Part shown: positions 22,754 through 34,470 of the stretch, one piece after another | How the letters are laid out: each line of letters begins with the position of its first letter | Position numbering within the stretch: position 1 is the stretch's first letter | Source of the DNA: Lophium mytilinum | Lineage: Eukaryota > Ascomycota > Dothideomycetes > Mytilinidiales > Mytilinidiaceae | Reading direction: 5' to 3' | DNA length: 64,000 bases | Assembly: GCA_010093605.1 (NCBI GenBank) | Contig: MU004181.1 | Span: forward strand, 992,001 to 1,056,000 | Translations under genes and position numbers: made by a program | Notes under the pieces: generated by a model | What the model saw: the letters and a program-made list of their open reading frames with translations, nothing else | Databases searched by the model: none | What the model was told of the DNA's origin: nothing

Positions 22754-24330
22754 TCACCGCTTGTTCGGCGGTTGTACTGGTATCTCATCGTCGCTCTCCC
22801 CTAGACGCGAGTTGTGTGAATAGCCCGCGTTGAATCGCATCTTTTGCACTACGTTGTGGGATCCATTGGCCATAGCCCGAACGTCATCCGGCTCGCTGCT
22901 ACTGCTCCCATTACGGTTCTCGAAAACAACGCGTTTCGCGGCTGGAAACTCGCTCCTGAGTGGACTCGGCTGCGTGTCAGCACTCGTATGAGCAAGGCGA
23001 TTCGAGTTGTTCGGACTGCTCATGAAAAGAAGTGTGTCCACTGCGTCCTTTTCGGCCTGTTGACTAGGCATACGGAGAATCCCTGCTCGAGGGATCGTAG
23101 TCGGGGTACTTGGAGCACCAACATCGCTATAGTACTTCCGCTGGGTAGAGAGCATCGGTGGCACATTAGTGGAATTAGAACGACGATTACGGCGAGACAC
23201 AATGTCTGCTGCTGGTGCTAAAGCGGGTGCGTGAGAAGCGTTACCCCCAGTATACATCAGGCGTGCTTGTGGAAGAGGCTGAGAGGGCCCCAACCGCCAA
23301 CTGGCTGCTGTAGATGTCAGCAAGCGTGTAGTTACATGAATGAAGGGATGCCACATACAAGGTGGTGTCCCGTTGAGGGATCGTGGGATACCATTAGGAC
23401 TAGCCTGGCTAGGCGAGGCCATGTACTGGTCTGACGTCTCAGAAACACCGCTCGGTCTTCGGCGACGCTCTGGAAACCTTGGGGAATCCAGCGATCGCCT
23501 TCCTGGTAGTCCAATAGGCGAGCCTCTCTGCGAAGGAAGTTCCTCGAGCTCATCAATCGTATGTTTCTCCCATCCATTCTGCACCTTAACCATGGCATAA
23601 GACAAGCGAGTCTTGAGTTGGGCGGATAACTGCAGCAAACGCGGTTAGCCGTTGACGTCAATGCACAGGCACCGGAAATCTTAAAAGAACGTACTTCGCC
23701 AATCCTACTCGCATTGGAGTCAGTACTTGTGTTCCTCGAGTGTCCCCCGCGCACTGGAGCACGCATGGGACTGTCCATCGTGCTGTTCGACCCGGCCGAC
23801 TTGACCGTGCCACTGGCAGTTCTCTTCGATGACGGTGCCAAGAATGGAGCATCCATGGACATTGGGCTTGTTGCCGTCGCACTCCCGCTTCCACTGCTGT
23901 TCTGGCGCAAGTCGGTATTCAGTGGCGGGGCGATCGGACGTGATTGCTGCTGCGGGCGCGGTCGAGGCGGCGAGGCAGTCACGGACTGGCTGGAATCGAA
24001 TCCCTGGGACTGACTGGAGGGCTCATTTGAAGATGTCGGAGAGGTGAGTTCGGTGTCGGCGCCGGTGGAGTTTGAGATATTGCTCAAGGACGACAAAAGC
24101 CGTGGGGCACCAAAGCCGCTCGAGGCAGCAGAGACAAACGACTCCTGGGAATTTGGCACGCCATCGCGTCGCGTGGTCGTCGTAATGGTGGACGAGTGCT
24201 GGGGATTGATGGCTTCTGGCAGACGTGTTGGGCGTGCGGGACTCATGCTGAACTCGGCAGGCTTCATCACCCCATGCCGCGGGCTGGCAGTTTCCAGCGG
24301 AGTGACTACCTGGGGCGAAATTGCTTGCAT
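22754..24330 (-). CDS. Whi5/Nrm1-type cell-cycle transcription repressor
   Basis: Three exons (24330..23695, 23629..23359, 23307..22754), 486 aa. The protein is mostly Ser/Thr/Pro-rich and disordered. Its only conserved segment spans the first junction: RIGE-LSAQLKTRLSYAMVKVQNGWEKH, the Whi5/Nrm1 motif by which these repressors bind SBF/MBF. Many SP/TP sites (SPRHG, SPARP, TSPTSS, SPPRP, DSPMR, SPRFP) fit CDK control. Such proteins restrain G1/S transcription until phosphorylated by Cdk1-cyclin. Intron 2 (51 nt) keeps the frame open if retained. It is splice-supported by GTATGT, a GCTGAC branch and ACAG. Confidence 0.85.
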
Positions 24331-25233
24331 CAGAGGTTTGGTATGGAAAGGAGATTTCTAGGTTGACAGAGGCCAGCGGTCGAAAATGGTGCACAGAAGA
24401 CAGCGTTCCTTCGCGATGTCTGGCTTGGAGGCGGGCGGGCCACGACGCGTGGGCTGTGGTATTTTGGCGCGTTCGGCCGGGGTGCTAGAGTCTGTGCTGC
24501 GATGCGCTGGACGGCGGAGCGCGGGCGGAATCGCGTGGTGGATGAAAGCAGCGCTCAGCACTCGGGGCGACGATAAAGCGGAGAGCATGCGTGGTCACAT
24601 GGAGACTCATTAGGGCATCGGGGCAATAAAAGAAAGGAGGCGGCCCAATCGCGTGGTGAGACTTTTCGACGGCTCCAAGGTCACCTCCTAAGCTCCCCGC
24701 CCGTTCATCAATCCATCAGGGCAACGAGATCGTGCTCGCAACTGTCACGGACAGGCTGATTGCGCAATCTCGGGCGCGAAAAAGCATCTCTGTCGGGACG
24801 TGACGTGACGGAGGTGCATGGCTATCACCGGCGGACAGGGCCATCGCGAAATGCCTTTACTTGATGCAGCAGGGCAGCAAGCATCGCGCCAATCGACCAC
24901 TCCGATGCCGCTGCCTTTGATCGAATCTGCACTACAAGTAACACAAGCCCCGCGACGCAGGCAAACCACCACCCATGGAACGGAACGCCGATGCTCCAAG
25001 ATGTCGTGAAGGACAGCAACGCCACCATGCAGCCAGCCGCCGTTGTAACGCGCCGTTATTCATCTCGCTACTGTGCCAGGGTCTTCCCGGCCACTATATC
25101 GAGATCGATATGCACCACCACGCTGTATAGTGAAGGGAGCAGAGACCCAGATCAAGTGAATGCTGAACAGATGGTATGACCACCTCTTGGTATAATCTAG
25201 AAATACTCCCACAGCCTCAACAGTCCTGCACAC
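24331..25233. other. 0.9-kb intergenic stretch, no gene seen
   Basis: Upstream of the Whi5-like gene and downstream of BMS1 (both minus strand). No supported gene. Confidence 0.5.
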
Positions 25234-28200
25234 CTACTTCTTCCTCTTACCTCCTCCTCCTCCGTCCCCCTGAGTCTTGCGCTTTTTCCCTTCCCGCCGC
25301 CAGTACTCCTCCTTTTCGCGCTTCTCGCGCTCCGCCCGCTTTTGGTCGTTCTCGGCCACCTTCTGCCGGTACGGTTCTCTCCTCTTCTCCTGCGCTGCCC
25401 TCCGCTTCTCCACCTTCTCGCTGCGGAGCGCTATGACTTGGTGCATAAGCGTCCGCGCTTTCTTCTCGTCAATCGTGGCCACCACCGCACGCTTCTGCAT
25501 GTATGTGTCCTTCTTCTGCGGCTTCATCTGCGTGGGCTGCGACTTGAATGGCAGCTCTACCGCGAGCTTCTTAGGGATCCTCAGGGGGTTGAAATGCCGG
25601 GCCTCTCGTTCGACGGGTCGATATGCCGAGTTCTTCTGCAGCGGCGTTGGTATCCCTTCTGCTGCTCGCACTTGTCCGGTGAGACGCATGCCTTTCCACC
25701 CGGTGCTTTCGCCCTCGTCTTGCGCGCTTGGAGCTTCCAGCAGGTTCATGACCGGGTTGTAGAATCGGTGTGGCTTGACAGGATACCAGGCCCGCAAGAA
25801 AACAATATCACTCATCAAAACCTTGTCCTCGAATGTAGCACGGAAGTTGCCTTCTGGTTTGCTCAACGCTCTCTTGATCTGACCCCGTATGCCCGAGACT
25901 GTGCGGATGCTGGCGCCTTCGAACTTGGCGATTTCTAGAGCTGTTTGAAACATATCCTTGATGAAGGCTGTGTTTTTGAAGATCTTGTAGGGGTGTCCGG
26001 TCAGCTTGAGCTTCTTGACGATTTCCGTGCTTTCGTCAACGTTCAGAACAACGCCAGTGGCCGCAATTCGAAATCCGGGATTCTTGTTCGAAAGAGACTG
26101 CACACAGCAGAAGCCAGTATTTGGTGCAATCAGAGGTCCGTAGAATGTACCAAAGCAATGCATGTGCTCTGGTGTGTACTTGAGCATACGATTACGCGTC
26201 CGTGAATCCGAAATGCTGTAAAGTGGCATGGTCTGAAACCTTCTCCACCCAAGAGAGAAAATAAGGGGGTCGTTGGTTTTGAGGATCTTCTTGTGCCACC
26301 TATGCCGCTTGATGCGAACTTGAACAAAGCCAAATCGCTCCTCGGTCGGCGTGAGACCTCCCACAATAATGGGGAAGCGAGGGTTGAAGTTGGCAGAAAA
26401 CTCGTACGGCACTTGCTCGAGCACAATTCGAGCGTATGTCCCCGCCTTGTGCCCCTCAACGCGTATCCGTGATGTCTCGTCCAGTTGGTCAAACTCGGCC
26501 CGGTTGATACCCAGTTGCTTTTGAATCTGAGCCTTCTGAGCATCGTACCAGTCATCTTCGCCGAATTCTTGTTCCTCCTTGCCCTGTTCCCGCCGGGCGT
26601 TCGCTTTGTCGTTGGTGAAACCCTCTCGATCTTCCTCTTCGAATCTGAGCTTTAATTCCTCCTTTCTTCGCGCATTCTTTTCACGCTCCTCTTCGATCTT
26701 CTTAGCCTCGTCGTTCCCGCTCGCAGCGGTCTTATTTGTTCCGAAAGACTCCCCAGTCTCCAGATCCTCGAACTCTCCGTCGCCTTCATCATCTTCATTG
26801 AACCCCTCAAAATCGCCGCCTTCTTCGTCATTTTCCTTTTCTCCCAACAGGTTTGAAGAAGCGAATCGTCTTCGAATTGCCTCGATGTTGTCTTCGTCGG
26901 TCCATTTCTGCTCCAGCTCTTCGTAGTTATACACGGGTATTGCGCGGTCCTCTAAATCAGCTGATTTACCCTCGCCCGGGGCTTTCTTGAAGAAATCGTC
27001 ATCCTCATCGCCACCTTCTTCCTCGTGAACTTCATCATCGGCGTCCCCTTTCCACCTTTTTAGCACTTCCGCTGGAGACAATGATTCATTGTAGAACATG
27101 CGAACAAGTTCTGTAGTCCGGTAAGGGGTCCGGTGACCGTGAAAGCTCTTCGCGTTACCAGCCAGATTTTGTTTCCATCGTAGAGCCCCATCATCGTCTT
27201 CTTCGCCTGAGATATCTGAATCATCTTCGTCTAGCTCTTGGTCCTCCACAGATGATACTGAACCCAAATCAGAATCGCTGTCGGCAAAGGCTACTTCATC
27301 GTCGTCGGCCCCGTTGGCACGTTTCTGGTCTGTTTGCTTCTTGAATGCCCGTCCCAGGCGATCGTCAGAGACTCCCTCGGTGTCCAGATAACCAGTGTCG
27401 TCCTCGTCACCGCTACCAACATCCGCATCAATCTCGTCATCGCTGCCGCTTTCGAAGCCTTCGTCCTCATCCACATCATCATGGCCATCTCTTTCGACAA
27501 TTCGTGCATGCCGTCGTGATTTCCGACCAGTGTTTCCGTCATCTGCATCTGCATCTTTGTCAAAGACCTGTCCTCCACTGAAGAGTCTCATTCCCGCGTC
27601 CGCTTCTCCCAATAGTCTTCTTCCGCCTTGCAGCCCAACCACTAGTTGTTCGCCCAAGCCTCGTTCTTCGTCTGAGTCGTCGTCGTGGTTAAAATTCGAT
27701 GTTTTGACATCGATGTAAACGGCGTCCTTGTCTACGAGTACACCACCCACATCGGACATAGGAGCGAACAGAATCTTCTGCTTCTCGCCCAGGCGCCGCC
27801 GCGTTGTCTTTCCTGTAGCTTTTGCGAAAGCCTGGTCCTGGTAGGGAGTCGGACAAGGGTCTGGTAATGCTTCGGTCGAAGAAACATTCAGATCGCCTAC
27901 ACCAGGGACATGGACCCGGGCCCCTTGAGCGGGAAAATTCGTTCCTCGGAGATATCCATATAGCGCGATAGTCCTGTCGCACTTGGGGTCCTCTTCTATC
28001 GCCGTCGGCGGAGTGATATCCAGAAATCTGTCTGCTAAGCAGTACGGATGAGCATTACGCCACACCAGAGGGCGTGGATTCTTCATGACTGAAAGAAATC
28101 TTGAAAGATTGAGGACTTCCCTGTCTGGATAGCGTCCATTAACTACTCCAGACAGGTAGAAAAGTTTTGCGCCCTGGTATAACTCGCTCCAGAACCGGTG

Positions 28201-28812
28201 TTTTAGCCGTTTCTTCTGCATCTTCAATGTGTCTTGTTTCTTGAAGAAGTCCAGATGCGTCAGAATTCCAAACACATTTCCAGGCATGCCGCTGGCCGAC
28301 AGCACGTTCAAGAACTCCATTGTCTCCATCTCGAATCCATAGTTTCCATCAATCATAAGTAGCACAATATCCACAATCTTCGCAATGTCGATCATGCTGG
28401 CAAGAGAGTCAGCGGGGCATTCTATAAATGTCAACCGTCGTCGTTTCGATGTCACAACAGTGAGAGGGCCGGTGGGCGCGGAAAGGGTCTGTTTGGTGTA
28501 TCGGCGGATTAACGATTTGATCAGGGTCGTCTTCCCAACTCCCGGCGGTCCCACTACCGCTACTATTATAGGCGGCGCCTCCTCTGGCAGCCTATCCACC
28601 AGAGGGACATGGAGTCGCTTTTCCTTGACGTCGTGGGAGCGGGCAGCCTGCTTCTGCAGTCTACCAGGGCCGGAGTATGCGAAAGCTTTTGGGTTTGGGC
28701 CTGTAGGCGGTCAGTTGGAATTTATAGAAGGCAATGGGGTGGGCTGCTTGCCTCCAGAGTGCGGCTTCTTCTCCTTTGTCTTGCGATGCGCCCTGTTGGC
28801 CTGGTCGTCCAT
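25234..28812 (-). CDS. BMS1: ribosome biogenesis GTPase Bms1
   Basis: Two exons (28812..28752, 28700..25234), 1175 aa. Bms1 is an SSU-processome GTPase in the nucleolus that delivers Rcl1 to pre-40S. The P-loop is VVGPPGVGKTTLIKSL, followed by the translation-factor-like G domain (LTFIECPAD, LLMIDGNYGFEMETMEFLN, GILTHLDFF). Then come long acidic Asp/Glu/Ser tracts in the middle and the AARP2CN/DUF663 C-terminal half (TYARIVLEQVPYEFSANFNP; GLTPTEERFGFVQVRIKRHRWHKKILK). A basic tail (GKRKTQGDGGGGGKRKK-like) ends it. Exon 1 encodes MDDQANRAHRKTKEKKPHSG, and the joined GGPNPKAFAYSGPGR is conserved. The intron is GC-AG (GGAG|GCAAGC ... CTGACCGCCTACAG). Confidence 0.96.
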
Positions 28813-29296
28813 GTTGGTGTTGTGCTTCGACCTTCGCGAGCTCGCCGAAATTTTAGGACATGGCCGGGAAAATTGACGGGCCGCTAAATCAGATGTAGTC
28901 TAGCGTTGATCTAATCTAAGGTTATCGTACCCCGCTTTTTGATCTGCGAGGCTGGAGGCGTCGAAAGGGTCCATCTTTCGATGTCTTGTGCATGGTGAAA
29001 GTCTACACGGCAATAATCCCATCCGTAGCTCTGAATCAGGTGTTGCACTGATGCTACTCACCTACTATGCCGGGATGTCGCGCTTAATAGCGGGCTGCAC
29101 GTTATCGGCTGACGCCGCCTGGCACGTCATCGAGCGGGAGTAAGGGCCTTGGTTGGAGGGGCTGAGGGGCAGTAGGGAGCGTTCCGAATACAAAAGCCTG
29201 GTCCTCTTCCTTTCAATCCTGAAGCCATACCACACGAAACACCAGCAAACCAAAGATCCTACTCATAAACCCCTTCCCAACTACTCAACATCCAAA
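28813..29296. promoter_or_regulatory. shared upstream region of BMS1 and the I9 inhibitor gene
   Basis: A 484-bp region between divergent start codons. No extra gene seen. The side near the inhibitor gene holds the CT/CA-rich leader usual before fungal start codons. Confidence 0.4.
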
Positions 29297-29659
29297 ATGC
29301 CTTCTGTCAACGTGAGTGCTAGGCCGTATCTCGAAGACTGCTCGAGTCGCTAAATGCTCCCCAGGTTACCCTGAAGTCGGGCGCGAACGCATCTGAGCTC
29401 GAGAAGTAAGTCGTAGCACTCTGTGTGTAGCTCATAGACTAACACTTTACAGTGCTAAAAAGACTGTCACCGACAAGGGCGGCAAGATCACCAACGAGTT
29501 CAAGCTGATCAAGGGATTCACGTAAGCTCCACATTCACAGACTCGTAGAGCCTATAACTAACCTTTCGTAGTGCCGAGTTCCCAGCGGATAGTGTCAGCG
29601 CCCTGGAATCGAACGACCACATCACCGTCGAGGCCGACTCGGAAGTCAAGACCCAGTAG
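29297..29659 (+). CDS. small proteinase B inhibitor (Pbi2-like, inhibitor I9 family)
   Basis: Four exons (29297..29311, 29365..29405, 29453..29521, 29572..29659) encode only 70 aa. All three introns are canonical and in phase. The sequence VTLKSGANASELENAKK...GGKITNEFKLIKGFTAEFP is the subtilisin-propeptide-like I9 fold. It matches the layout of yeast Pbi2: a cytosolic inhibitor of vacuolar proteinase B, also a vacuole-fusion factor in yeast. There is no signal peptide. A 70-residue protein over four exons is typical of this family in filamentous fungi. Confidence 0.88.
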
Positions 29660-30220
29660 AGAAAGATACCCAGCTGTCCGCCAAGCACACCTGAACTCCG
29701 CCTTCGATTCTATATATCATACTAGACACGATGGTGTGCAAATCAATGGAGTGTATGCAATGCTTCTAGAAGCTGTTACGGTGCCTTTAGGACTTGTAAT
29801 AAACCTTTGCCTTGAACCACTCGGTAGAATACCAGATACCCTCAGGTTGACCCTACATGTACTGAGAAAGTGTGTCATGAGAACAAAAGTGCTTAACCAT
29901 AGGTCTATGCGCACTTGCTTGCCGATGTCATGGCTGCCTCAACGCACTTTATAATGATGGTGAATGAGACGAAGTTCATCAACTTAAATAATCGGTAAAC
30001 TCAATAGGTGACTTCAGACTTTAGTCAATAGGGCTATATAGGTCCAAGAGATACAACATTCTAAACTACACTTCTTTGCTTTTTGCCAATGATCAGACGA
30101 CTTGATGGATCTGCATGTGCAAAAGGAAGCATGTCTCACGTGACCGTTGTGATCACACCGCAAAGCCGAAGCCACAACGCTTGTAGCAAGCTTTCTCTTT
30201 ACAACGATGTGAAAGCGACA
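29660..30220. other. intergenic, no gene seen
   Basis: 3' flank of the inhibitor gene and upstream region of the kinase gene. An upstream in-frame ATG at about 30083 exists, but the stretch it would add does not look like a presequence. Confidence 0.45.
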
Positions 30221-31709
30221 ATGCCAATCGTGCAACGACCTCTGGTCATTCAGTCACATCTAATAAGACAATATTGCCCCCTCCAGACTCGTACAAGGAA
30301 GGCTGGCATCTCCCGCCGGCAATTGCATCAACATCATGGTCTCCGCACCAAAACAGTCACGGATGAGGATATCAAGCGTCTGGCTTCTAAACCGCTACAC
30401 CCATTGACTCTTGCAGACCTAGTCAAGTACGGAATATGCTTTTACGGACTCTCGAAATTAAAGGAACTGACCGAAGTACAGGCATGGACGCCCACCCCTC
30501 TCCGCACAGGCGCTGTTCAGCTCTGCAAACTTCACCCTCTCAACCCTCCCCACGCGCCTCGCCCACCGCATCCAATCCCTCCGAAACCTCCCGTTCATAG
30601 TCGTTTCGAACCCACAGATCAATAAAATCCATAACAATTACATCCATTCGCTTTCGACACTGCTACCATGGGCTGAACAGGAAGTTACCACTCTAGAGGA
30701 CGAGATCAAGTTCACGGAAGTGATGGCGGATCTCGTCCAGACCCATGCAAATACGATATCTATACTGGCTCGAGGATTCTTAGAGGCTAGGAAATACATC
30801 AGCCCGCGAGAAGTGACGCGGTTCCTGGACGAACACCTACGGGCTCGAATCGGCACGAGGCTGATTGCAGAGCAGCATATAGCGCTGCACTTCTCCTCGC
30901 AACCACATCGCGAGCTTTCGCCCCACGATGACTCCTTGAATCCTGGCGCTAGCTGGATTGGCGTCATCGACACCAAGCTCCGCCCGGCGAGCATCGTTCG
31001 CCATTGCGAGGCTACCGTCTCTGAGATATGTGAGCTCAAGTACGGTGTCCGTCCACATTTAACAATTAATGGTGAGCCCGAGTATGCGTTCGCACATGTG
31101 CCAGTACATCTCGAGTACATCATCACGGAACTCCTCAAGAATGCCTTCCGCGCTACAGTGGAGCGTGGTATGGAGCGCGAGCCCATTGAGGTTACCATCG
31201 CACCCTTGCCGGAAGACTCCGTCTGCGAAGAGAAAGAAAACACCCAGCAAGCGCATGTTACAAACGCCGGTCAAGGCAATGTTGACGTTGCGTCCAAATA
31301 CTTCACAGGCCAGGATGTGGCGGATACTGCGTCTGCGACCTTATCTGAGACGATTCGCCCGCTGGCGCACTCGACGCCTGGAGTTACAATCAGGATTCGC
31401 GACAGAGGAGGCGGCATCTCGCCTGAAAACTACGAGCATATTTGGGATTACAGCTTCACTACGTTCAACGAGGACCAAATCTCGAATTCGATCTCCGGTG
31501 GGAGCCGATCTAGCAGTGGGATGGACGCCCTCAACGCTATTTCGGGGGCCGGTGGAGACGGGGTAAATAGCCTTGCCGGGCTGGGCTATGGCTTACCGCT
31601 CGGTAGAGCGTATGCAGAATACTTCGGCGGGGGTATTGCAGTACAGAGTATGTGGGGATGGGGCACAGATGTTTATCTGAGTCTGAGAGGTGTGGGCATG
31701 CTTGAGTGA
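30221..31709 (+). CDS. mitochondrial pyruvate dehydrogenase kinase-type protein kinase (PDK/BCKDK)
   Basis: Two exons (30221..30426, 30482..31709), 477 aa. The intron (AA|GTACGG ... CTGACC ... CAG|G) joins ADLVKHGRPPLS, a conserved PDK N-terminal segment. The N-terminus is basic and lacks acidic residues (MPIVQRPLVIQSHLIRQY), fitting a mitochondrial targeting peptide. The four-helix regulatory domain (NYIHSLSTLLPWAEQEV, EVMADLVQTHANTI) is followed by the GHKL ATPase domain. There the N-box is ELLKNAFRATVE, the G1 box IRDRGGGIS, and the G2 region GYGLPLGRAYAEYFGGG with WGTDVYLSL. It phosphorylates the E1 subunit of pyruvate or branched-chain dehydrogenase in the matrix. Which of the two cannot be decided here. 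A 30-residue Ser/Gly insert lies between the G1 and G2 boxes. Confidence 0.9.
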
Positions 31710-32905
31710 GGGAGGCGAAGGAAGTATGGGTCAATCCCGAAGGCGGAAGGCCTTGATTCGTTACGAGGCTGATTCGACAATCAAACAATCGAACTTTCAT
31801 ATACACGACGGTTTCTCGCGTTCCCCTTCCTTATGCACACCAAAGAATTTGGTACCAGTGGCGAGCGCCGTAGTTTGGCGGGCAAAATCCGTCGTTTTAT
31901 TTTCAATATCTAACCCAACAGGACCAGAAAATGGTTTCGTTAATGCGCTGGCTTTAAAGGAGAAGGAGTGAAAAGAAACATTCATGACGAGCTTCCAGGA
32001 TGTCACCGACACTCTGACATGGATCGAAAAAGGCCCCCATTCGACTCACCACGTCAAAACAGGTTAGCATAATCCTCCACCCGGTGATTCCTTCGACTTC
32101 CGATCTCACTTTTCTATTCTTAGACTATTCTCCAGGCTGCCTACCTAACCTCTTTGCGGATGCTTCCCGCTCTGGCAGTTTTCGAAGCGTTTAAGATCGC
32201 GTGGAACCGGCTTTCCGACCCCATGTCATCCGACACCGCCACACCATGTACCCGGCCATAGCCCTAGATACAGGCACAATCCAAGGAGAGCGAGTGGGTT
32301 TCTTGAAATCCACGACCAACGACGTCCAAACACGCACCGTGGTCTTGCATGTGCCATGCCTCCAGCGTCCAGCCAATAGCCGAACAGATCTCCTGTTCCA
32401 ACTCCTGATTTTTCAGCATCGTCCCCACTTTTTCTTTACATCTAATCTAGAATCTCCTGAATCCGGTATTCAGGCCCATGGTAGCAGTGACGGAACAATG
32501 CGTTTTCACATTCTGCCCTGAAAGATCCGAAGACAGGAACTCCTCACGCCAATAGATTGCTTAAGCTCCCGTAAGACCCATGTGCTATTGAGGCTTAGCT
32601 CTCATTGTTGTTTCAGCGTAAGCCCCAAGCGCGTACCACCGCAGCATAGGGCTGTGCCTCAATTATCACGGGTGGCTGTCCATGGATGGGCCCACCATAG
32701 TGTTCCTCGATGCCGTCTCCAATATTAGGGGAAGCGATTGTTGTCAACCGGGGAGCTGAATCATAACCCAGAGTAGGCAGATTGTATAAAGACCTGATGT
32801 CGCTACCACCTCTAGTGCACACGCCTGCACGCTATCTTTTGCTCTCTCTAGTTCTTCCTTCATATCCCTCCTATCCTTCTATCCTTCCCTCCCGTCTCCG
32901 GCGTC
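31710..32905. other. 1.2-kb intergenic stretch with GH43 promoter
   Basis: No gene recognised. Near the right end a TATA-like TATAAAG (about 32785) lies some 120 bp before the GH43 start, followed by a CT-rich leader (CTTCCTTCATATCCCTCCTATCC), a usual fungal transcription-start context. Confidence 0.45.
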
Positions 32906-34088
32906 ATGCGCACTTCCTCGCTCTTATTTTCCGTCCTTGCGTCCCTTACGTTTGTGGCAGCATCACCACTCATCGTGCGTCAAAGAGCATCTTTTCCGAA
33001 CCCGGAACCTTGCACAGGGAACTGCACCGGCGGTATACATGATCCAAGTGTGATCAAGCGCCCTGATGGAAAATGGTATCGACTCTCAACCGGCGGAGAC
33101 ATCGCTATTGCTTCTGCCCCAAGTCTGACCGGTCCTTGGGAGTATTTGGGAGCTATGCTGCCGGGCGGACCCAAGATCCATGTATCTGACAAGCAAGACA
33201 CTTGGGTTTGTGTTCCACCGAATTATGACTGGCTGAATAAGCCATTTGCAATTATCTCACAGCCTTGCTGACCATCTCAGGCCCCCGACGTCAGCTTCAT
33301 TGATGGCACATATTATGCGTTCTATGCGGTCAGCTACATTGGCTTCCAGAATTCGCAAATTGGAGTTGCGACCAGTGAAACACTAGAACCAGGTTCATGG
33401 ACGGACCACGGAAGTCTCGGGATACCACTATCAAAAGATTACAATCTCATTGACCCGAATCTTTTCCAAGAGTCTTCTACTGCACCAATTTACTTCAGCT
33501 TCGGGTCCGCGTGGGATGGAGTCTTTCAGACTACTCTGGATAGCTCGACTCTGGCACTCGATTCGGCGACCTCTTCCGTCAATCTTGCATCAAACTCCAC
33601 CGTGCCGCCAGGGCAGACTTGGCCTGGCGTTACTGAGGGCTCGTACCAGTTCTGGTGGCCTGTCGGAGGCCGGAAATACTACTATCTGTTCTTCTCATCA
33701 GGGGCTTGCTGCAATGTCCCGCCTAACCTTGCCCAGCCCGGTGATGAGTACAAGGTTATGGTGTGCCGGTCCACTAGCCAGAGCGGTCCTTTTTTGGACA
33801 AGGCTGGTCGTAATTGCGCGACTGAGAATGGCGGCACACTGGTTTTGTCCAGCCATGGCGATGTCTATGCCCCAGGTGGGCAAGGGGTGTTGTATGACTC
33901 CACTCTCAAAAAGCCAGTAATCTATTACCATTATGGTGAGTTGCCGTTTCCAAATATCGGTCTTTGGTGAGATCACAAATGCTGATTACATGGCAGTGAA
34001 ACCAAGTATTGGGTACGACTCAAGCCAGTTCCAGTTTGGGTATAATTACCTAGATTTCTCGTCCGGTTGGCCGGTCTTAACTACATAA
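32906..34088 (+). CDS. secreted arabinan endo-1,5-alpha-L-arabinanase (GH43)
   Basis: Three exons (32906..33205, 33281..33935, 33997..34088), 348 aa. The signal peptide is MRTSSLLFSVLASLTFVAAS. The five-bladed beta-propeller hydrolase starts with GGIHDPSVIKRPDGKWY (general-base Asp in HDPS). APDVSFIDGTYYAFYAVS and YNLIDPNLFQ (second Asp) follow, then GVTEGSYQFWWPVGGRKYYYLFFSSGACC (catalytic Glu in TEG). The C-terminus is GYDSSQFQFGYNYLDFSSGWPVL. It cuts alpha-1,5-arabinan of plant pectin side chains outside the cell, fitting a plant-associated or saprotrophic life. Intron donors are GTTTGT and GTGAGT. Confidence 0.93.
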
Positions 34089-34470
34089 GAGAGAGGAGCA
34101 TGGCGTAGATTTCACCTCGCAGATTGCTATTTAGCATCGGAGTTATTGGGTTACGGAAAGGCAAACGATGTCAAGACATAATGAACACTATTTAGAGATT
34201 CCCATAGACTGTAAAGTAGAGTAATAATCTGAGCTTTGTACTTGTATTTACAGTGCAACGCGGCTGGGCGACAGTGAATTTATAAGTGCGCACGCCCCAC
34301 CCTACCCAATTAACGCGACGACATCCCTGCCAGTTTTCACGCGTTATGGCGTTCTCCAACCGTGACTTCAGAGCACCCTCCCTCCGACAACATCACACGC
34401 CGCACCAGCATCAACTCACCCATCTTCTCGTAACGCATGGACATTCTATCGTACTTCACATAGAAGCAAT
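34089..34470. other. intergenic, no gene seen
   Basis: 3' flank of the GH43 gene and promoter of POL3. No supported gene. Confidence 0.45.
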
